From positions 1-64,000 of the forward strand of contig CAXXJQ010000005.1 of assembly GCA_963665045.2 (NCBI GenBank): a DNA stretch of 64,000 nt, written 5' to 3'. Numbering within the stretch: position 1 is the first letter of the stretch; each line of letters opens with the position of its first letter. Position numbers and translations under genes: made by a program. Origin of the DNA: JAFGRU01 sp016934985. Lineage in GTDB: Bacteria; Desulfobacterota; Desulfuromonadia; Desulfuromonadales; JAAYDE01. Below the pieces are notes generated by a model that did no database searches, was not told the DNA's origin, and saw only the letters and a list, made by a program, of their open reading frames with translations. Below, piece after piece: positions 18,294 to 27,477 of the stretch.

Positions 18294-18905
18294 ATGGCTG
18301 TGAAAGTAACACAACAAGGCTTCACCCTTCTGGAGGTAGTGATCGCGGTGGCCATCACGGCTTTGCTGCTGACGACTGTCTACAGCGTGTTCTCTTCCAC
18401 CAGCCGGGCCCGCATGCGGGCAGAGGAGTTGAGTGGCCATGTGCATGGGGCGCGGGTCTTTTTCGACCGCATCAGCCGGGAGTTGCGCGGCAGCAACTGG
18501 TCGGCGGCCAACAAGGACACCTCTTTTATCGTCAAAGCCGAAGACGAGGGTTTCAAGGAAATGTCCTTCACAACCTCGGCCGCCATCATTTTGCAAAACA
18601 CTCCAGCCGACGGGGCAAAGGTTCGTTATGCGATGGAAAAGGACACCGGGGACTTGTGGAGCCTTTACCGGGTCACCTCAAGTGCCGAGGAATCCGGAAG
18701 TGGCGAGGCCGAAAGCTTCCTGATCCTGAGTGACGTTGTAAAAATGGAAATGCGCTTTTACCACAACGGCGCCTGGTTCGAACAATGGAATGCCGAAGAT
18801 GAAAAACGGTTGCCAAAGCAGGTTGAGATCACCCTGACAGTCCGGTCCGGTGATCGGGAACTGCCTTTTGCCACCACCGTGGACATTCCTCTGAGCGGCG
18901 GGTGA
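18294..18905 (+). CDS. gspJ: Minor pseudopilin GspJ
   Basis: This 203-residue protein begins directly after the gspI stop (TAAATG). The short leader MAVKVTQQG is followed by FTLLEVVIAVAITALLL, Glu at +5. The periplasmic domain contains 'RISRELRGSNW', a common GspJ feature. GspJ forms the pseudopilus tip complex with GspI and GspK. Its TGA overlaps the gspK GTG start by 3 bases. Confidence 0.92.
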   Translation: MAVKVTQQGFTLLEVVIAVAITALLLTTVYSVFSSTSRARMRAEELSGHVHGARVFFDRISRELRGSNWSAANKDTSFIVKAEDEGFKEMSFTTSAAIILQNTPADGAKVRYAMEKDTGDLWSLYRVTSSAEESGSGEAESFLILSDVVKMEMRFYHNGAWFEQWNAEDEKRLPKQVEITLTVRSGDRELPFATTVDIPLSGG

Positions 18906-19819
18906 CAACCTTGAATAATAACCAACAAGGCATGGTCTTACTTGTCGTTCTGGTTATCGTGGTCTTTTTGACCTCTTTGGTGGTGGAGTTCTCCTTTTCG
19001 ACTTTTGTCCAGCTGCGCCTGACGGAAACGTTCAGGGACAGCACCAAGGCCTATTATCTGGCCAAAGGGGGAGTTCAGGCGGCACGAATGCTGTTGCTGA
19101 ACGACACCAATGATTATGATGCCCACAGCGAAACCTGGGGACAACCCTGGGAGAATATTGCCGCGGCGGACGGCACGGTGTCCCTGAAGATCGAGGATCT
19201 GGACGGCAAACTTGATGTCAACCGTCTGGTAACTGATCAGGGCAATATCGATGTCAACTTCAAAAACAGGTTTCTGCTTTTTTTTGAAAACCTTGAGATC
19301 CCGGGGAGGGAAGAATTAACCGACGCTCTCATTGACTGGCTCGATCCTGACAACGATCCTCAGCCGGCCGGGGCCGAAAACGATTACTATGAGAGGGAGA
19401 AGAACTACACCTGCCCCAACGGCAAGCTCGGAAGCCTGGACGAGCTGCTCAAGATCAAAGGCTTCAGCGAAGAGATCGTCAGGAAAATCAGACCTCATTT
19501 GACCATTGCGGGAAGCAAGGAAATCAATGCCAACACGGCGGGAGTCGAGGTCCTGATGGCCCTCAACAGTGCAATGACCAGCGAGGTGGCCACCTATATG
19601 GTCGAGCACCGGAAAGAGTCGCCTTTTGAAAAACTCTCCGACGTCAAGGAGATGTCCGGGATGAGCGACGATACCTATTTCGCCGTAAAATCGTCGCTAA
19701 AGGTTAAAAGCAATCACTTTTTCGTGCGTTCGCTGGCCAGAATCAACGATACCAGTAAAAGGGTTGAGGCCATCATTCAAAAAGATAATAATCTCATGCT
19801 TTCATTTAAGGTTGAATAG
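18902..19819 (+). CDS. gspK: Minor pseudopilin GspK
   Basis: This 305-residue protein starts with GTG at 18902 (a TTG at 18911 is an alternative). The prepilin motif is NQQG followed by MVLLVVLVIVVFLTSL. The +5 residue is Val, not Glu, as is characteristic for GspK, which caps the pseudopilus. The large globular domain includes a helix-hairpin-helix-like stretch (KLGSLDELLKIKGFSEEIVR) and 'ANTAGVEVLMAL', both typical of the family. Confidence 0.93.
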   Translation: MTTLNNNQQGMVLLVVLVIVVFLTSLVVEFSFSTFVQLRLTETFRDSTKAYYLAKGGVQAARMLLLNDTNDYDAHSETWGQPWENIAAADGTVSLKIEDLDGKLDVNRLVTDQGNIDVNFKNRFLLFFENLEIPGREELTDALIDWLDPDNDPQPAGAENDYYEREKNYTCPNGKLGSLDELLKIKGFSEEIVRKIRPHLTIAGSKEINANTAGVEVLMALNSAMTSEVATYMVEHRKESPFEKLSDVKEMSGMSDDTYFAVKSSLKVKSNHFFVRSLARINDTSKRVEAIIQKDNNLMLSFKVE

Positions 19820-19822
19820 ACT

Positions 19823-21226
19823 ATGTCTGCTCTTTTTGTCGGTGTCGATATCAGCGGAAACAGCCTCAGGGTGGCCGTCCTCGATGCGGAAAAGAAGCCC
19901 ACCAGGGTTGTGGCTCTGAACGCCGCTTCTTTTGCCGACGAGGAAGAACTGGCCGGACTGCTGGCAAAGACCTTCACCGAGGATTTCCCTCGTCCCCGCC
20001 GGGTGGTTGCCGCCGTGCCGGCACGCCAGGGCTTTTTCCGGCGCCTCGAATTTCCTTTTGGCGATGCCCGCAAGATTTCCTCGGCTCTGGCCTTTGAGCT
20101 CGGCAACCATCTTGCCATTGAGCCGCTTGAGTGCCTCATCGATTTCCAGCCGCCAAAGGCCGCGGCGGAAGGGCGCTACCTGGTCGCGGCGGCAGCCGTG
20201 CCCCAGAAGTACCTTGAGAATTTTCTGGCGCCCTTCGAACAGGCGGCGGCGCCCCTAAACACCCTCGATTTGGCTCCCTTTGCTTTTGCGGCGGGCCTGG
20301 ACGAGGGGCTTAGCAACAGTCTGCTGGCCTGTGTCAACCATGAGGAAGTGACCGTCGCCCTGGTCGAAGAGGGCCAGGTGGTCGATTATGCCCTCCAGCC
20401 TCTTAATAGCGAACCAACAGACGAGGAGTTGCTCTGCTTTATCCATTCCCGCAGCCGGTTCTATCAAAACCGCCGGGGCAGCGAGGAACTACCCCTCTGC
20501 ATCATCGGCAGCCGGGCCGGCGCCGCCCTGGCCACGGCCCTGGAAGCACAGGGCCACCGGGTGGTGACAGAGCCCCATGGAAAACTGGACGGCCCAACTC
20601 CGGAGAAGGAGTTTCTGCCCGCCGTCCTCCTGGCTTTGGGAGCCACTGCAAAAAATCGAAGTTCTTTTAATTTCCGGCAAGGCCCCCTGGCCCTGAAAAA
20701 CGACTGGTCCGCCCTGAAAAAGCAGTTCATCTTTTCGGGGGTCCTTGCCGCTTTGGCACTTGTTGCTTTGATCGCAACCCTGGTTCTTAATTACATCGGC
20801 AAAGCCGGTACCCTTGAAAGCCTCGATAAGCAGATACAGGCTATCTATAGGGAGGCACTGCCCAAGACGAAAAACGATGATAATCCCTTGCCCCGCATGA
20901 AGAGTCATCTTATAGCGCTTGAAAAGAAAGGGGCGATTTTCCGTATCGGCCGGCTTCCTTCTCCCCTGGAAATCCTCAAAGAGATATCGGAGCGTCTCAA
21001 GGATATTGCCGATCTCGACCTGCGAAGCTATTCCTATGACCCGGACAACGTGCGCCTAGAGGGCACCACAACGTCTTTCGAAGCTGTCAACCGCATGAGC
21101 AGCAGCCTTAAAGAATCGGATTTTTTCCGGGAGATCGAAATTGCCGAAGCCAAAATGAGCCTTGACGGCAAGCATGTCAATTTCAGGCTGCGGCTTACAC
21201 TCAAAGGGGGACTGACTGAGCCATGA
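19823..21226 (+). CDS. gspL: Type II secretion protein GspL (actin-like platform protein)
   Basis: The protein has 467 residues. The cytoplasmic N-terminal ~290 residues resemble the PilM/GspL actin-like fold (opens FVGVDISGNSLRVAVLD). One membrane segment follows at about 305-325 (FSGVLAALALVALIATLVL), then a periplasmic ferredoxin-like domain. GspL recruits GspE to the membrane and pairs with GspM. gspM overlaps its stop by 4 bases (ATGA). Confidence 0.85.
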   Translation: MSALFVGVDISGNSLRVAVLDAEKKPTRVVALNAASFADEEELAGLLAKTFTEDFPRPRRVVAAVPARQGFFRRLEFPFGDARKISSALAFELGNHLAIEPLECLIDFQPPKAAAEGRYLVAAAAVPQKYLENFLAPFEQAAAPLNTLDLAPFAFAAGLDEGLSNSLLACVNHEEVTVALVEEGQVVDYALQPLNSEPTDEELLCFIHSRSRFYQNRRGSEELPLCIIGSRAGAALATALEAQGHRVVTEPHGKLDGPTPEKEFLPAVLLALGATAKNRSSFNFRQGPLALKNDWSALKKQFIFSGVLAALALVALIATLVLNYIGKAGTLESLDKQIQAIYREALPKTKNDDNPLPRMKSHLIALEKKGAIFRIGRLPSPLEILKEISERLKDIADLDLRSYSYDPDNVRLEGTTTSFEAVNRMSSSLKESDFFREIEIAEAKMSLDGKHVNFRLRLTLKGGLTEP

Positions 21227-21756
21227 TCGACCATCTCAACCTCAACAAGCGGGAGAAGATATTCGTCATTGCAGGTGCTCTGTTTGTTCTTCTGACCCTG
21301 ATCTACGCGGCTGCGGTAGCGCCCTACACCAACCTCATGGAGCGCCTTGACAGCAAGGTCGCCTTGCGTGGCAAACAGGTCACGGAAGCCATCGCTCTGA
21401 AAAACGAAATACTCCTGCTCCAGCAACAGCTGCGGGAGGCCGAGCAAAAGATCTCATCAACGGCAAATTTTTCGTTGTTCTCATTTGTCGAACAAAAAGT
21501 CCAGGGCGTGGCCGGCAAAGAAAATCTGGTTCACATGCGCCCTAAACCTGCCACAGAAAGGGAAGATTTCGAAGAGTCGTCCCTGGAAATCAAACTGGAA
21601 AAAATCACTCTCCAGCAAGTTGTCCGGCTCCTTTATGAAATGGAGGCAGCGGACGTGCCCCTCAATGTCAAAGCCCTCCAGCTCCGCAACCGTACCGAAA
21701 GCGCTGCCCTTCTCGATGTCACCATGGATATATCAACCCTGCGGAAAAAAACATGA
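21223..21756 (+). CDS. gspM: Type II secretion protein GspM
   Basis: This 177-residue protein has a short cytoplasmic N-terminus (LNLNKREK), one membrane segment (IFVIAGALFVLLTLIYAAAV), a coiled-coil stretch (about 40-75) and a small periplasmic domain, matching GspM by layout, position and size. It stabilises GspL. gspN begins within the last four bases. Confidence 0.82.
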   Translation: MIDHLNLNKREKIFVIAGALFVLLTLIYAAAVAPYTNLMERLDSKVALRGKQVTEAIALKNEILLLQQQLREAEQKISSTANFSLFSFVEQKVQGVAGKENLVHMRPKPATEREDFEESSLEIKLEKITLQQVVRLLYEMEAADVPLNVKALQLRNRTESAALLDVTMDISTLRKKT

Positions 21757-22643
21757 AAGATCGAGTGGTCAGCTTTTTTTCACGTTTCGCCGATAAAGTT
21801 TCTATTCCCACGGAGGGCAAAAAATATTATTTTCTCCTGTTTTTTCTTCTCCTCGCTTCGTTTCTGGTGAGCCTGATCTGTCTGTTCCCGATTAACACCT
21901 TCAAGGGAAGTCTCGAAAGAGAACTTGCCCGAAACCTCAACACCGATGTCGCTATCGGCAGCCTGACCCTGGAGTTTCCACTCAAAGTCAGAGCCAACCG
22001 CATCAGGGCGACCCTGCCCACCCCGGTTCCCCAGGTTTTGAGCTTCAAGTCCTTACTCTTGACTCCGCAATGGAGCGCCTTCTTGAGCGGCGGCAGCGCC
22101 TTTGCATTTTCGGGCAGCCTTAACGGTGGGTCCTTCGATGGCGAGGTGGACGGAGAAGGGAACCTGGCCATCAGCCTTCGAGATGTCCGTTTTTCCATCC
22201 CCCTCGACACCAAAGAGACTCTACTGCTTGGAGGCGTTGCCAGAGAGGGCCACCTCTCGGGCACCTTTTCTCCCAAGGGCAAAAAAGAGGCTGAAGTTGT
22301 CCTGAATGCCGAAAACCTGGAGGTTGTCGGAGTTAAAACCCTGGGGTTAAAGGAGGATACCCTGTCCCTGGGCCAACTCAGCCTGCAGGGCAACGAGGAC
22401 GGACGCACCCTGCGCATCAAACAGTTGACCTTGAGAGACGGCGCGATTACCGGAGATGGCAGCGGAACAATCATACTTAAAAATCCCCTCAGCCTAAGTA
22501 CTCTGCGTTTGACGGCGGTCCTGAGAGCGGATCCCGGGGCCACCGATATCCGGACTCTCCTTTCACTTCTTAAACAACCGGCGGCGGACGGTTCTTTCCG
22601 GATCAGGCTGCTCGGCACCTTGCAAACACCTCTTGTGCGCTGA
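21753..22643 (+). CDS. gspN: Type II secretion protein GspN
   Basis: This 296-residue protein has one N-terminal membrane segment (FLLFFLLLASFLVSLICLF) followed by a long beta-rich periplasmic domain with AsmA/YhdP-like character, as in deltaproteobacterial GspN. It is the last gene of the operon. Its role in secretion is not well defined, and it is dispensable in some systems. No prepilin peptidase gene (gspO/pilD) follows, so that enzyme must be encoded elsewhere. Confidence 0.78.
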   Translation: MKDRVVSFFSRFADKVSIPTEGKKYYFLLFFLLLASFLVSLICLFPINTFKGSLERELARNLNTDVAIGSLTLEFPLKVRANRIRATLPTPVPQVLSFKSLLLTPQWSAFLSGGSAFAFSGSLNGGSFDGEVDGEGNLAISLRDVRFSIPLDTKETLLLGGVAREGHLSGTFSPKGKKEAEVVLNAENLEVVGVKTLGLKEDTLSLGQLSLQGNEDGRTLRIKQLTLRDGAITGDGSGTIILKNPLSLSTLRLTAVLRADPGATDIRTLLSLLKQPAADGSFRIRLLGTLQTPLVR

Positions 22644-22762
22644 GTCTTGGAGCAGTGCTGTTCAAGAATATTGTTTGCCAACGATCCGGCTGAGAGGTTG
22701 ACAATTGGTCTGCTGATGATTAGGTTTTTTAAGAATTGAATGAAAAATATCAGGAGATATTC

Positions 22763-25210
22763 ATGACCGAAGAAAATGAAAAGATAATTCCTCCGGATGA
22801 AGCCAAGGCCGAAGACATAGATGAAAATAATGAAAAAAAATCCCAGGGTAATCTGGTACTGGCTACCCAGGTGCTTCCCACGGAACTGCCCATTATTCCC
22901 ATTCGCCCCCGTCCCGCTTTTCCGTCCCTGCTGATACCGATCTCCATTACCGGCCCTGAAAAAGTGGCGGCTCTCAAGCGGGCCATGAAGCACCCGTCCA
23001 AAACCCTCGGCCTGGTCCTGGCCCTGGACCAGGAGGCTGAGGATTCCCTGGAAAATCTTCACAGTGTCGGGGTGGCGGGGAACATCCTGAAAGTCATCGA
23101 GGAGGACGAGGAGAGCGCCAACTTCCTGTTCAACTGCCTTGAGCGCTTTTCCATCGAACAAACCCGGCAGAGCGGCGACGTCTATTTCGCCACGGTCAAA
23201 TACCACTATGCCACCGAGCTTTCCGTCAACCGTGAACTGAAGGCCTATTCCATGGCCATCATTGCAGCCCTCAAAGAGCTGGTGCAGATCAACCCCCTCT
23301 ATTCCGAAGAAATCAAGACCTTCCTGACCCGCTCCAGCATGGACGACCCGGGCCGACTGGCCGATTTTGCCGCTAATCTCACCACCAGCGAAGGAGAGGA
23401 ACTGCAGAAAATTCTCGAGGCCTTCGATGTCAGAAAGCGCATCGACAGGGTCCTCGTGTTGCTGAAAAAGGAGCTGGAGGTTTCCAGGTTGCAGGGAAAA
23501 ATTTCCAAACAGATTGAGGAAAAAATTTCCAAGCAGCAGCACGAATTTTTCCTCAAGGAGCAGTTCAAGGCCATCAAGAAAGAGCTCGGCCTGGAAAAAG
23601 AAGGAAAAACATCTGAACTTGAAAAATTTCAGGCGCGCCTGAAAAAACTGAAGCTGAATGAAGAGGCCCAGCGAGCCGTTGAGGAGGAACTCACCAAGCT
23701 TTCCTTCCTCGAGCCCTCTTCCCCGGAATACAATGTCAGCCACAACTATCTGGAATGGCTGACTATTCTTCCCTGGGGGAAATACAGCAAGGATTCCTAC
23801 AATCTCAGCCGGGCGCGGAAAGTTCTCGACAAGGACCATTACGGCCTGGAGGACGTCAAGGAGAGGATCCTCGAATTTATCGCCGTCGGCAAGATGAAAG
23901 GGGACATCGTCGGGTCCATCCTCTGTCTGGTCGGCCCCCCCGGGGTCGGCAAGACCTCCGTCGGCAAGAGCATCGCCCATGCCCTGAACCGTTCCTTCTA
24001 CCGCTTCTCCCTTGGCGGCATGCGCGACGAGGCTGAAATCAAGGGCCACCGCCGCACCTACATCGGCGCAATGCCGGGGCGCTTCATCCAGGCCATGAAG
24101 ATCGCGGGAACCTCCAATGCGGTCATCATGCTCGATGAAATCGACAAGATCGGCGCTTCCTTCCAGGGCGATCCGGCCTCGGCCCTGCTGGAGGTTCTCG
24201 ACCCCGAGCAGAACTCGAGCTTCCGGGATCATTACCTCGACGTCCCTTTCGATCTCTCCAATGTCCTCTTTATCGCCACGGCCAATCAGCTCGACACCAT
24301 TCCCGCGCCCCTTCTCGACCGCATGGAGGTCATCCACCTGGCCGGCTATATTTTGGAGGAAAAGGTCGAAATCGCCCGCCGCTACCTGGTCCCCAAAGGG
24401 CTTCAAGCCCACGGCCTGCAGAAAGGCCAGGTCTCCATACCCAAGGACAGCCTGCGCACCATTATCGACAAATATGCCCGCGAGGCCGGTGTGCGCGGCC
24501 TGGAAAACCGCCTCAAGAAAATTATGCGCAAGGCGACCATGAAGATCGCCACCGAGGAAATCGACAAAATCAGCGTGCGCAAGAGTGATCTGGAGGAATT
24601 CCTCGGCAAGCCGGTTTTCACCGAGGACGAGGTTTTCGCCAACACCCCCGGCGTGGTCACCGGCCTGGCCTGGACCAGCATGGGCGGTGCGACCCTGCAG
24701 ATTGAGGCGACGGCCATCCCGAGCCAGAGCAAGGGTTTCAAACAGACCGGCCAGCTCGGCAAGGTCATGGTTGAAAGTTCCGAGATCGCCTATTCTTTCG
24801 TCACCTCCCACCTCAAGGATTTCGGCGAGGGGCAGGAATATTTCGACAAGAAATTCATTCATCTCCACGTTCCCGCCGGGGCGACCCCCAAGGACGGGCC
24901 GTCTGCCGGCATTACCATGACCACCGCCCTCATCTCCCTGGTCAGAAACCAGCCGGTTATCGAAAAGCTCGGCATGACCGGCGAGATAACCCTGACCGGC
25001 AAGGTCCTGCCCATCGGCGGCCTCAAGGAGAAAACTATTGCCGCCCGCCGGGTCGGCCTCAAGACCCTGATCTTTCCGGAAGGGAACCGCAAAGACTTCG
25101 ACGAGCTTCCCGATTATCTCAAGGAAGGCCTGGAGGTGCACTTTGCCAAGGAATACAAAGATGTCTATAAGATCGCCTTTGGCGGAAAACGCAAGACGAA
25201 AGCGTCGTAG
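22763..25210 (+). CDS. lon: ATP-dependent protease Lon
   Basis: This 815-residue LonA protease starts at the ATG at 22763 (AGGAG, 7 nt). It has the Lon N-terminal substrate domain (about 40-235), a coiled coil (about 235-310), the AAA+ module with Walker A GPPGVGKTS near residue 391 and Walker B VIMLDEIDK, and the C-terminal serine-lysine peptidase. The catalytic Ser is about residue 714 (KDGPSAG) and the catalytic Lys is the second lysine in GGLKEK, about residue 757. It degrades damaged and regulatory proteins in the cytoplasm. It is separated from gspN by 119 bp and probably has its own promoter. Confidence 0.96.
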   Translation: MTEENEKIIPPDEAKAEDIDENNEKKSQGNLVLATQVLPTELPIIPIRPRPAFPSLLIPISITGPEKVAALKRAMKHPSKTLGLVLALDQEAEDSLENLHSVGVAGNILKVIEEDEESANFLFNCLERFSIEQTRQSGDVYFATVKYHYATELSVNRELKAYSMAIIAALKELVQINPLYSEEIKTFLTRSSMDDPGRLADFAANLTTSEGEELQKILEAFDVRKRIDRVLVLLKKELEVSRLQGKISKQIEEKISKQQHEFFLKEQFKAIKKELGLEKEGKTSELEKFQARLKKLKLNEEAQRAVEEELTKLSFLEPSSPEYNVSHNYLEWLTILPWGKYSKDSYNLSRARKVLDKDHYGLEDVKERILEFIAVGKMKGDIVGSILCLVGPPGVGKTSVGKSIAHALNRSFYRFSLGGMRDEAEIKGHRRTYIGAMPGRFIQAMKIAGTSNAVIMLDEIDKIGASFQGDPASALLEVLDPEQNSSFRDHYLDVPFDLSNVLFIATANQLDTIPAPLLDRMEVIHLAGYILEEKVEIARRYLVPKGLQAHGLQKGQVSIPKDSLRTIIDKYAREAGVRGLENRLKKIMRKATMKIATEEIDKISVRKSDLEEFLGKPVFTEDEVFANTPGVVTGLAWTSMGGATLQIEATAIPSQSKGFKQTGQLGKVMVESSEIAYSFVTSHLKDFGEGQEYFDKKFIHLHVPAGATPKDGPSAGITMTTALISLVRNQPVIEKLGMTGEITLTGKVLPIGGLKEKTIAARRVGLKTLIFPEGNRKDFDELPDYLKEGLEVHFAKEYKDVYKIAFGGKRKTKAS

Positions 25211-25243
25211 CACCAAGGTGTCTGCAGGTGTGGAATCATGCCA

Positions 25244-25262
25244 CCCATTCCAAGGGCTCCAT
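25244..25262 (+). repeat. 19-bp dispersed repeat, copy 1
   Basis: The core CCCATTCCAAGGGCTCCAT is identical, in reverse orientation, at 41027-41045 and has one mismatch at 51816-51834. All three sites are intergenic. Flanking bases match only partly. Confidence 0.6.
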
Positions 25263-25357
25263 GAACCCGTCCTTGGGACTTGGCTGCCGCAATCCGGGCG
25301 GCAGCTGCCAAAATACGTGGCAGTTGAATTCTGCAAAATTATGGAATGAAAAAGCCG

Positions 25358-25386
25358 TTGACGAACAGGGGCAGACCTGCTAGTTT
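25358..25386 (+). promoter_or_regulatory. Sigma-70 promoter for the lon-trpS intergenic RNA
   Basis: TTGACG at 25358-25363 and TAGTTT at 25381-25386 are separated by exactly 17 bp. The predicted transcription start is about 25393. The promoter lies 148 bp after lon and 282 bp before trpS. Confidence 0.6.
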
Positions 25387-25392
25387 TGTTGG

Positions 25393-25568
25393 TCATGAAA
25401 AGGGTTTGTTTTTTAACGATAAAACTTAGCTGCTGGCGCTGGTGGATGATCCCCTGAGAGGTGCGGGGCGATTACCCTCGGGTGCGCTCCGGACCGCTGG
25501 TCCGCGGCAGCATGTGAGAAAAAAAAGAGTGTAAAAAGCCGTGGACATTGAGACCACGGCTTTTTTTT
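25393..25568 (+). ncRNA. Candidate structured small RNA, about 176 nt, family not recognised
   Basis: It is bounded by the promoter at 25358-25386 and a strong intrinsic terminator at 25533-25568. The middle is GC-rich and can fold: GCTGCTG near 25429 pairs with CGGCAGC near 25502, CGGACC-GCT-GGTCCG forms a 6-bp hairpin, and CCCC/GGGG closes a 10-nt loop near 25455. No open frame with a ribosome binding site fits. I compared it by eye with 6S RNA, 4.5S RNA, T-box and TPP motifs and found only short chance similarities. It could instead be a trpS leader with an attenuator, since trpS begins 100 bp after the terminator. Confidence 0.5.
25533..25568 (+). terminator. Intrinsic terminator before trpS
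   Basis: The stem AAAAAGCCGTGG / CCACGGCTTTTT has a 9-nt loop (ACATTGAGA) and runs into eight T residues. Confidence 0.88.
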
Positions 25569-25667
25569 CGTTAAATAACCCGATGGGCCGCACCACCTCC
25601 CGAAATATATTAAGCAGTTGTACTTTTGATATTAGTTTCTAAACCTTGTTATGGAGCGAATGAAAAC

Positions 25668-26636
25668 ATGACTAGAGTACTATCAGGCATTCAGCCGTCA
25701 GGCTCCCTGCACCTCGGCAATTATTTTGGTATGATGAAGAAGATGATCGAATATCAGGAGAACGCCGAGTTGTTCTGCTTCATCGCCAACTATCACGCTA
25801 TGACCAGCCTTCAGGACGGCAAGGCTCTGGCCCGGGGGACCCTGGAGGCAGCAGCCAACTTCCTGGCTCTCGGCCTCGATCCCGAAAAGTCGATCTTCTG
25901 GGTCCAGTCCGACGTCATCGAGGTGCAGGAGCTGACCTGGGTATTGTCCAACTTCACTCCCATGGGTCTGCTCGAGCGCTGCCACAGCTACAAGGACAAA
26001 GTGGCCAAGGGGATCGCTGCCAACCACGGCCTCTTTGCCTACCCGGTCCTTATGAGCGCCGACATTCTCATGTTCCACAGCGAAGTCGTCCCGGTCGGCA
26101 AGGATCAGAAGCAGCATGTCGAGGTAACCCGCGACATCGCCATCAAGTTCAACAACGAATACGGCGAGGTCTTTACTTTGCCCGCCCCCCAGATCGATGA
26201 TGATGTCGCCACAGTTCCCGGCCTCGACGGCCAGAAGATGAGTAAAAGCTACGGCAACACCATTGACCTTTTTCTGGAGGAGAAGGCCCTTCGCAAGCAG
26301 ATCATGCGCATTGTCACCGACTCCACCCCGGTGGAGGCTCCCAAGGATCCCGACAAGTGCAATGTCTTTAACATCTACCGCCTGTTTCTCGACAAGGAGC
26401 AGGTCGAGGAGCTGAGAAAACGCTACCTGGCGGGTGGCACCGGCTACGGCGAGGTCAAACAGGAGCTTTTTGAGACGGTACGCGATTTCTTCGCTCCTTT
26501 CACAGAGCGGCGCAAAGAGCTGCTGGCCGATACGGACGGTCTGAAAAAAACCCTGGCCATGGGCGCTGAAAAAGCGCGCTATCTGGCTAACAAAACCATG
26601 CGCAAGGTGCGCAAAAAGGTCGGCATTGCTTATTGA
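25668..26636 (+). CDS. trpS: Tryptophanyl-tRNA synthetase
   Basis: This 322-residue class I synthetase, near the usual TrpRS length, charges tRNA-Trp. The start MTRVLSGIQPSG at 25668 is typical. The HIGH-like motif is SGSLHLGNYFG and the KMSKS loop is GQKMSKSYGN near residue 190. GGAG lies 11 nt upstream, a loose spacing; an upstream in-frame start at 25626 lacks homology. It follows the terminated intergenic RNA, so regulation of trpS by that leader is possible. Confidence 0.95.
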   Translation: MTRVLSGIQPSGSLHLGNYFGMMKKMIEYQENAELFCFIANYHAMTSLQDGKALARGTLEAAANFLALGLDPEKSIFWVQSDVIEVQELTWVLSNFTPMGLLERCHSYKDKVAKGIAANHGLFAYPVLMSADILMFHSEVVPVGKDQKQHVEVTRDIAIKFNNEYGEVFTLPAPQIDDDVATVPGLDGQKMSKSYGNTIDLFLEEKALRKQIMRIVTDSTPVEAPKDPDKCNVFNIYRLFLDKEQVEELRKRYLAGGTGYGEVKQELFETVRDFFAPFTERRKELLADTDGLKKTLAMGAEKARYLANKTMRKVRKKVGIAY

Positions 26637-26755
26637 TTTGCTACCCTGGACCCATACCGCTGCTGCAAATGGAAGGTGCCGGTAAGTAAAAACTGAGAGC
26701 TTTCTGAATTTTTAAAATTTTAAAGACCCGACCCCAAATTTTTCAGGAGGGAAAA

Positions 26756-27415
26756 ATGAGAGATTACTTTATCCCGGCTGCTCGATGTCTGATCCTGTCT
26801 GTTCTTATTTTTGCTCTCGGTGGCTGCCAGACCGCCTACTACAGCACCATGGAGAAATTCGGCGTGCACAAGCGCGACATCCTCGTCGACCGTGTCGAAG
26901 AGGCCCGCGACTCCCAGGATGACGCCAAGGAACAGTTTCAGTCGGCTCTCGACCGCTTTTCTGCGGTCCTTCATTTTGACGGCGGGGATTTGGAGGATAA
27001 GTACAAGCAGTTGAACGATGAGTATGAAGAGAGCATGGAGCGGGCGGAAGAGGTGCGCGATCGCATCGACAGCGTCGAGGACGTCGCTGAAGCCCTGTTT
27101 GCCGAATGGTCGAAGGAACTGGAGCAGTACAGCCGCTCCGACCTGCGGCGCTCCAGCGAGAAAAAGCTGCGGGAGACACGCAGCCATTACCAGCGCCTGA
27201 TCAAGGCCATGCGCAAGGCCGAAAGATCCATGGACCCACCATTGGAAGCGTTTCAGGATCAGGTTCTTTACCTCAAGCACAATCTCAATGCACGGGCCAT
27301 TGCCTCCCTCAAGGGGGAATTGGCATCGGTCAAGTCCGATATCGGCGTTCTTATCCGCGACATGGAAAAATCCATAGCCGAGGCTGATTCTTTCATCAAA
27401 GATTTAGAAAAGTAG
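26756..27415 (+). CDS. DUF2959 lipoprotein
   Basis: This 219-residue lipoprotein has a signal ending in the lipobox LGGC (Cys at about residue 23). The rest is almost entirely helical and strongly charged, with long coiled-coil stretches (VDRVEEARDSQDDAKEQFQS and later segments). This matches the DUF2959 family, whose function is unknown. AGGAGG lies just before the ATG. A bidirectional terminator follows. Confidence 0.82.
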   Translation: MRDYFIPAARCLILSVLIFALGGCQTAYYSTMEKFGVHKRDILVDRVEEARDSQDDAKEQFQSALDRFSAVLHFDGGDLEDKYKQLNDEYEESMERAEEVRDRIDSVEDVAEALFAEWSKELEQYSRSDLRRSSEKKLRETRSHYQRLIKAMRKAERSMDPPLEAFQDQVLYLKHNLNARAIASLKGELASVKSDIGVLIRDMEKSIAEADSFIKDLEK

Positions 27416-27438
27416 CCGGCAAGTTGGGAAGAGTCAAC

Positions 27439-27466
27439 AAAAGGCCCGCTTTTTTGCGGGCCTTTT
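27439..27466. terminator. Bidirectional terminator between convergent genes
   Basis: The 11-bp stem AAAAGGCCCGC / GCGGGCCTTTT has a T6 loop, and T- or A-runs on both sides serve the lipoprotein gene (plus) and the arginase gene (minus). Confidence 0.85.
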
Positions 27467-27477
27467 CTATTCTAATT

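Noticed and set aside
21827..25396. Very long minus-strand open frame (about 1190 codons) opposite gspN, lon and the intergenic RNA
   Set aside because: It runs antisense to well-supported genes, has no ribosome binding site, and its translation shows no domain; GC-rich third positions of the true genes create it.
25393..25568. 6S RNA, T-box or TPP riboswitch upstream of trpS
   Set aside because: Short pieces look similar (CCCTGAG, GGTGCGCTCCG), but the long closing stem of 6S, the T-box AGGGTGG element and the TPP core are absent.
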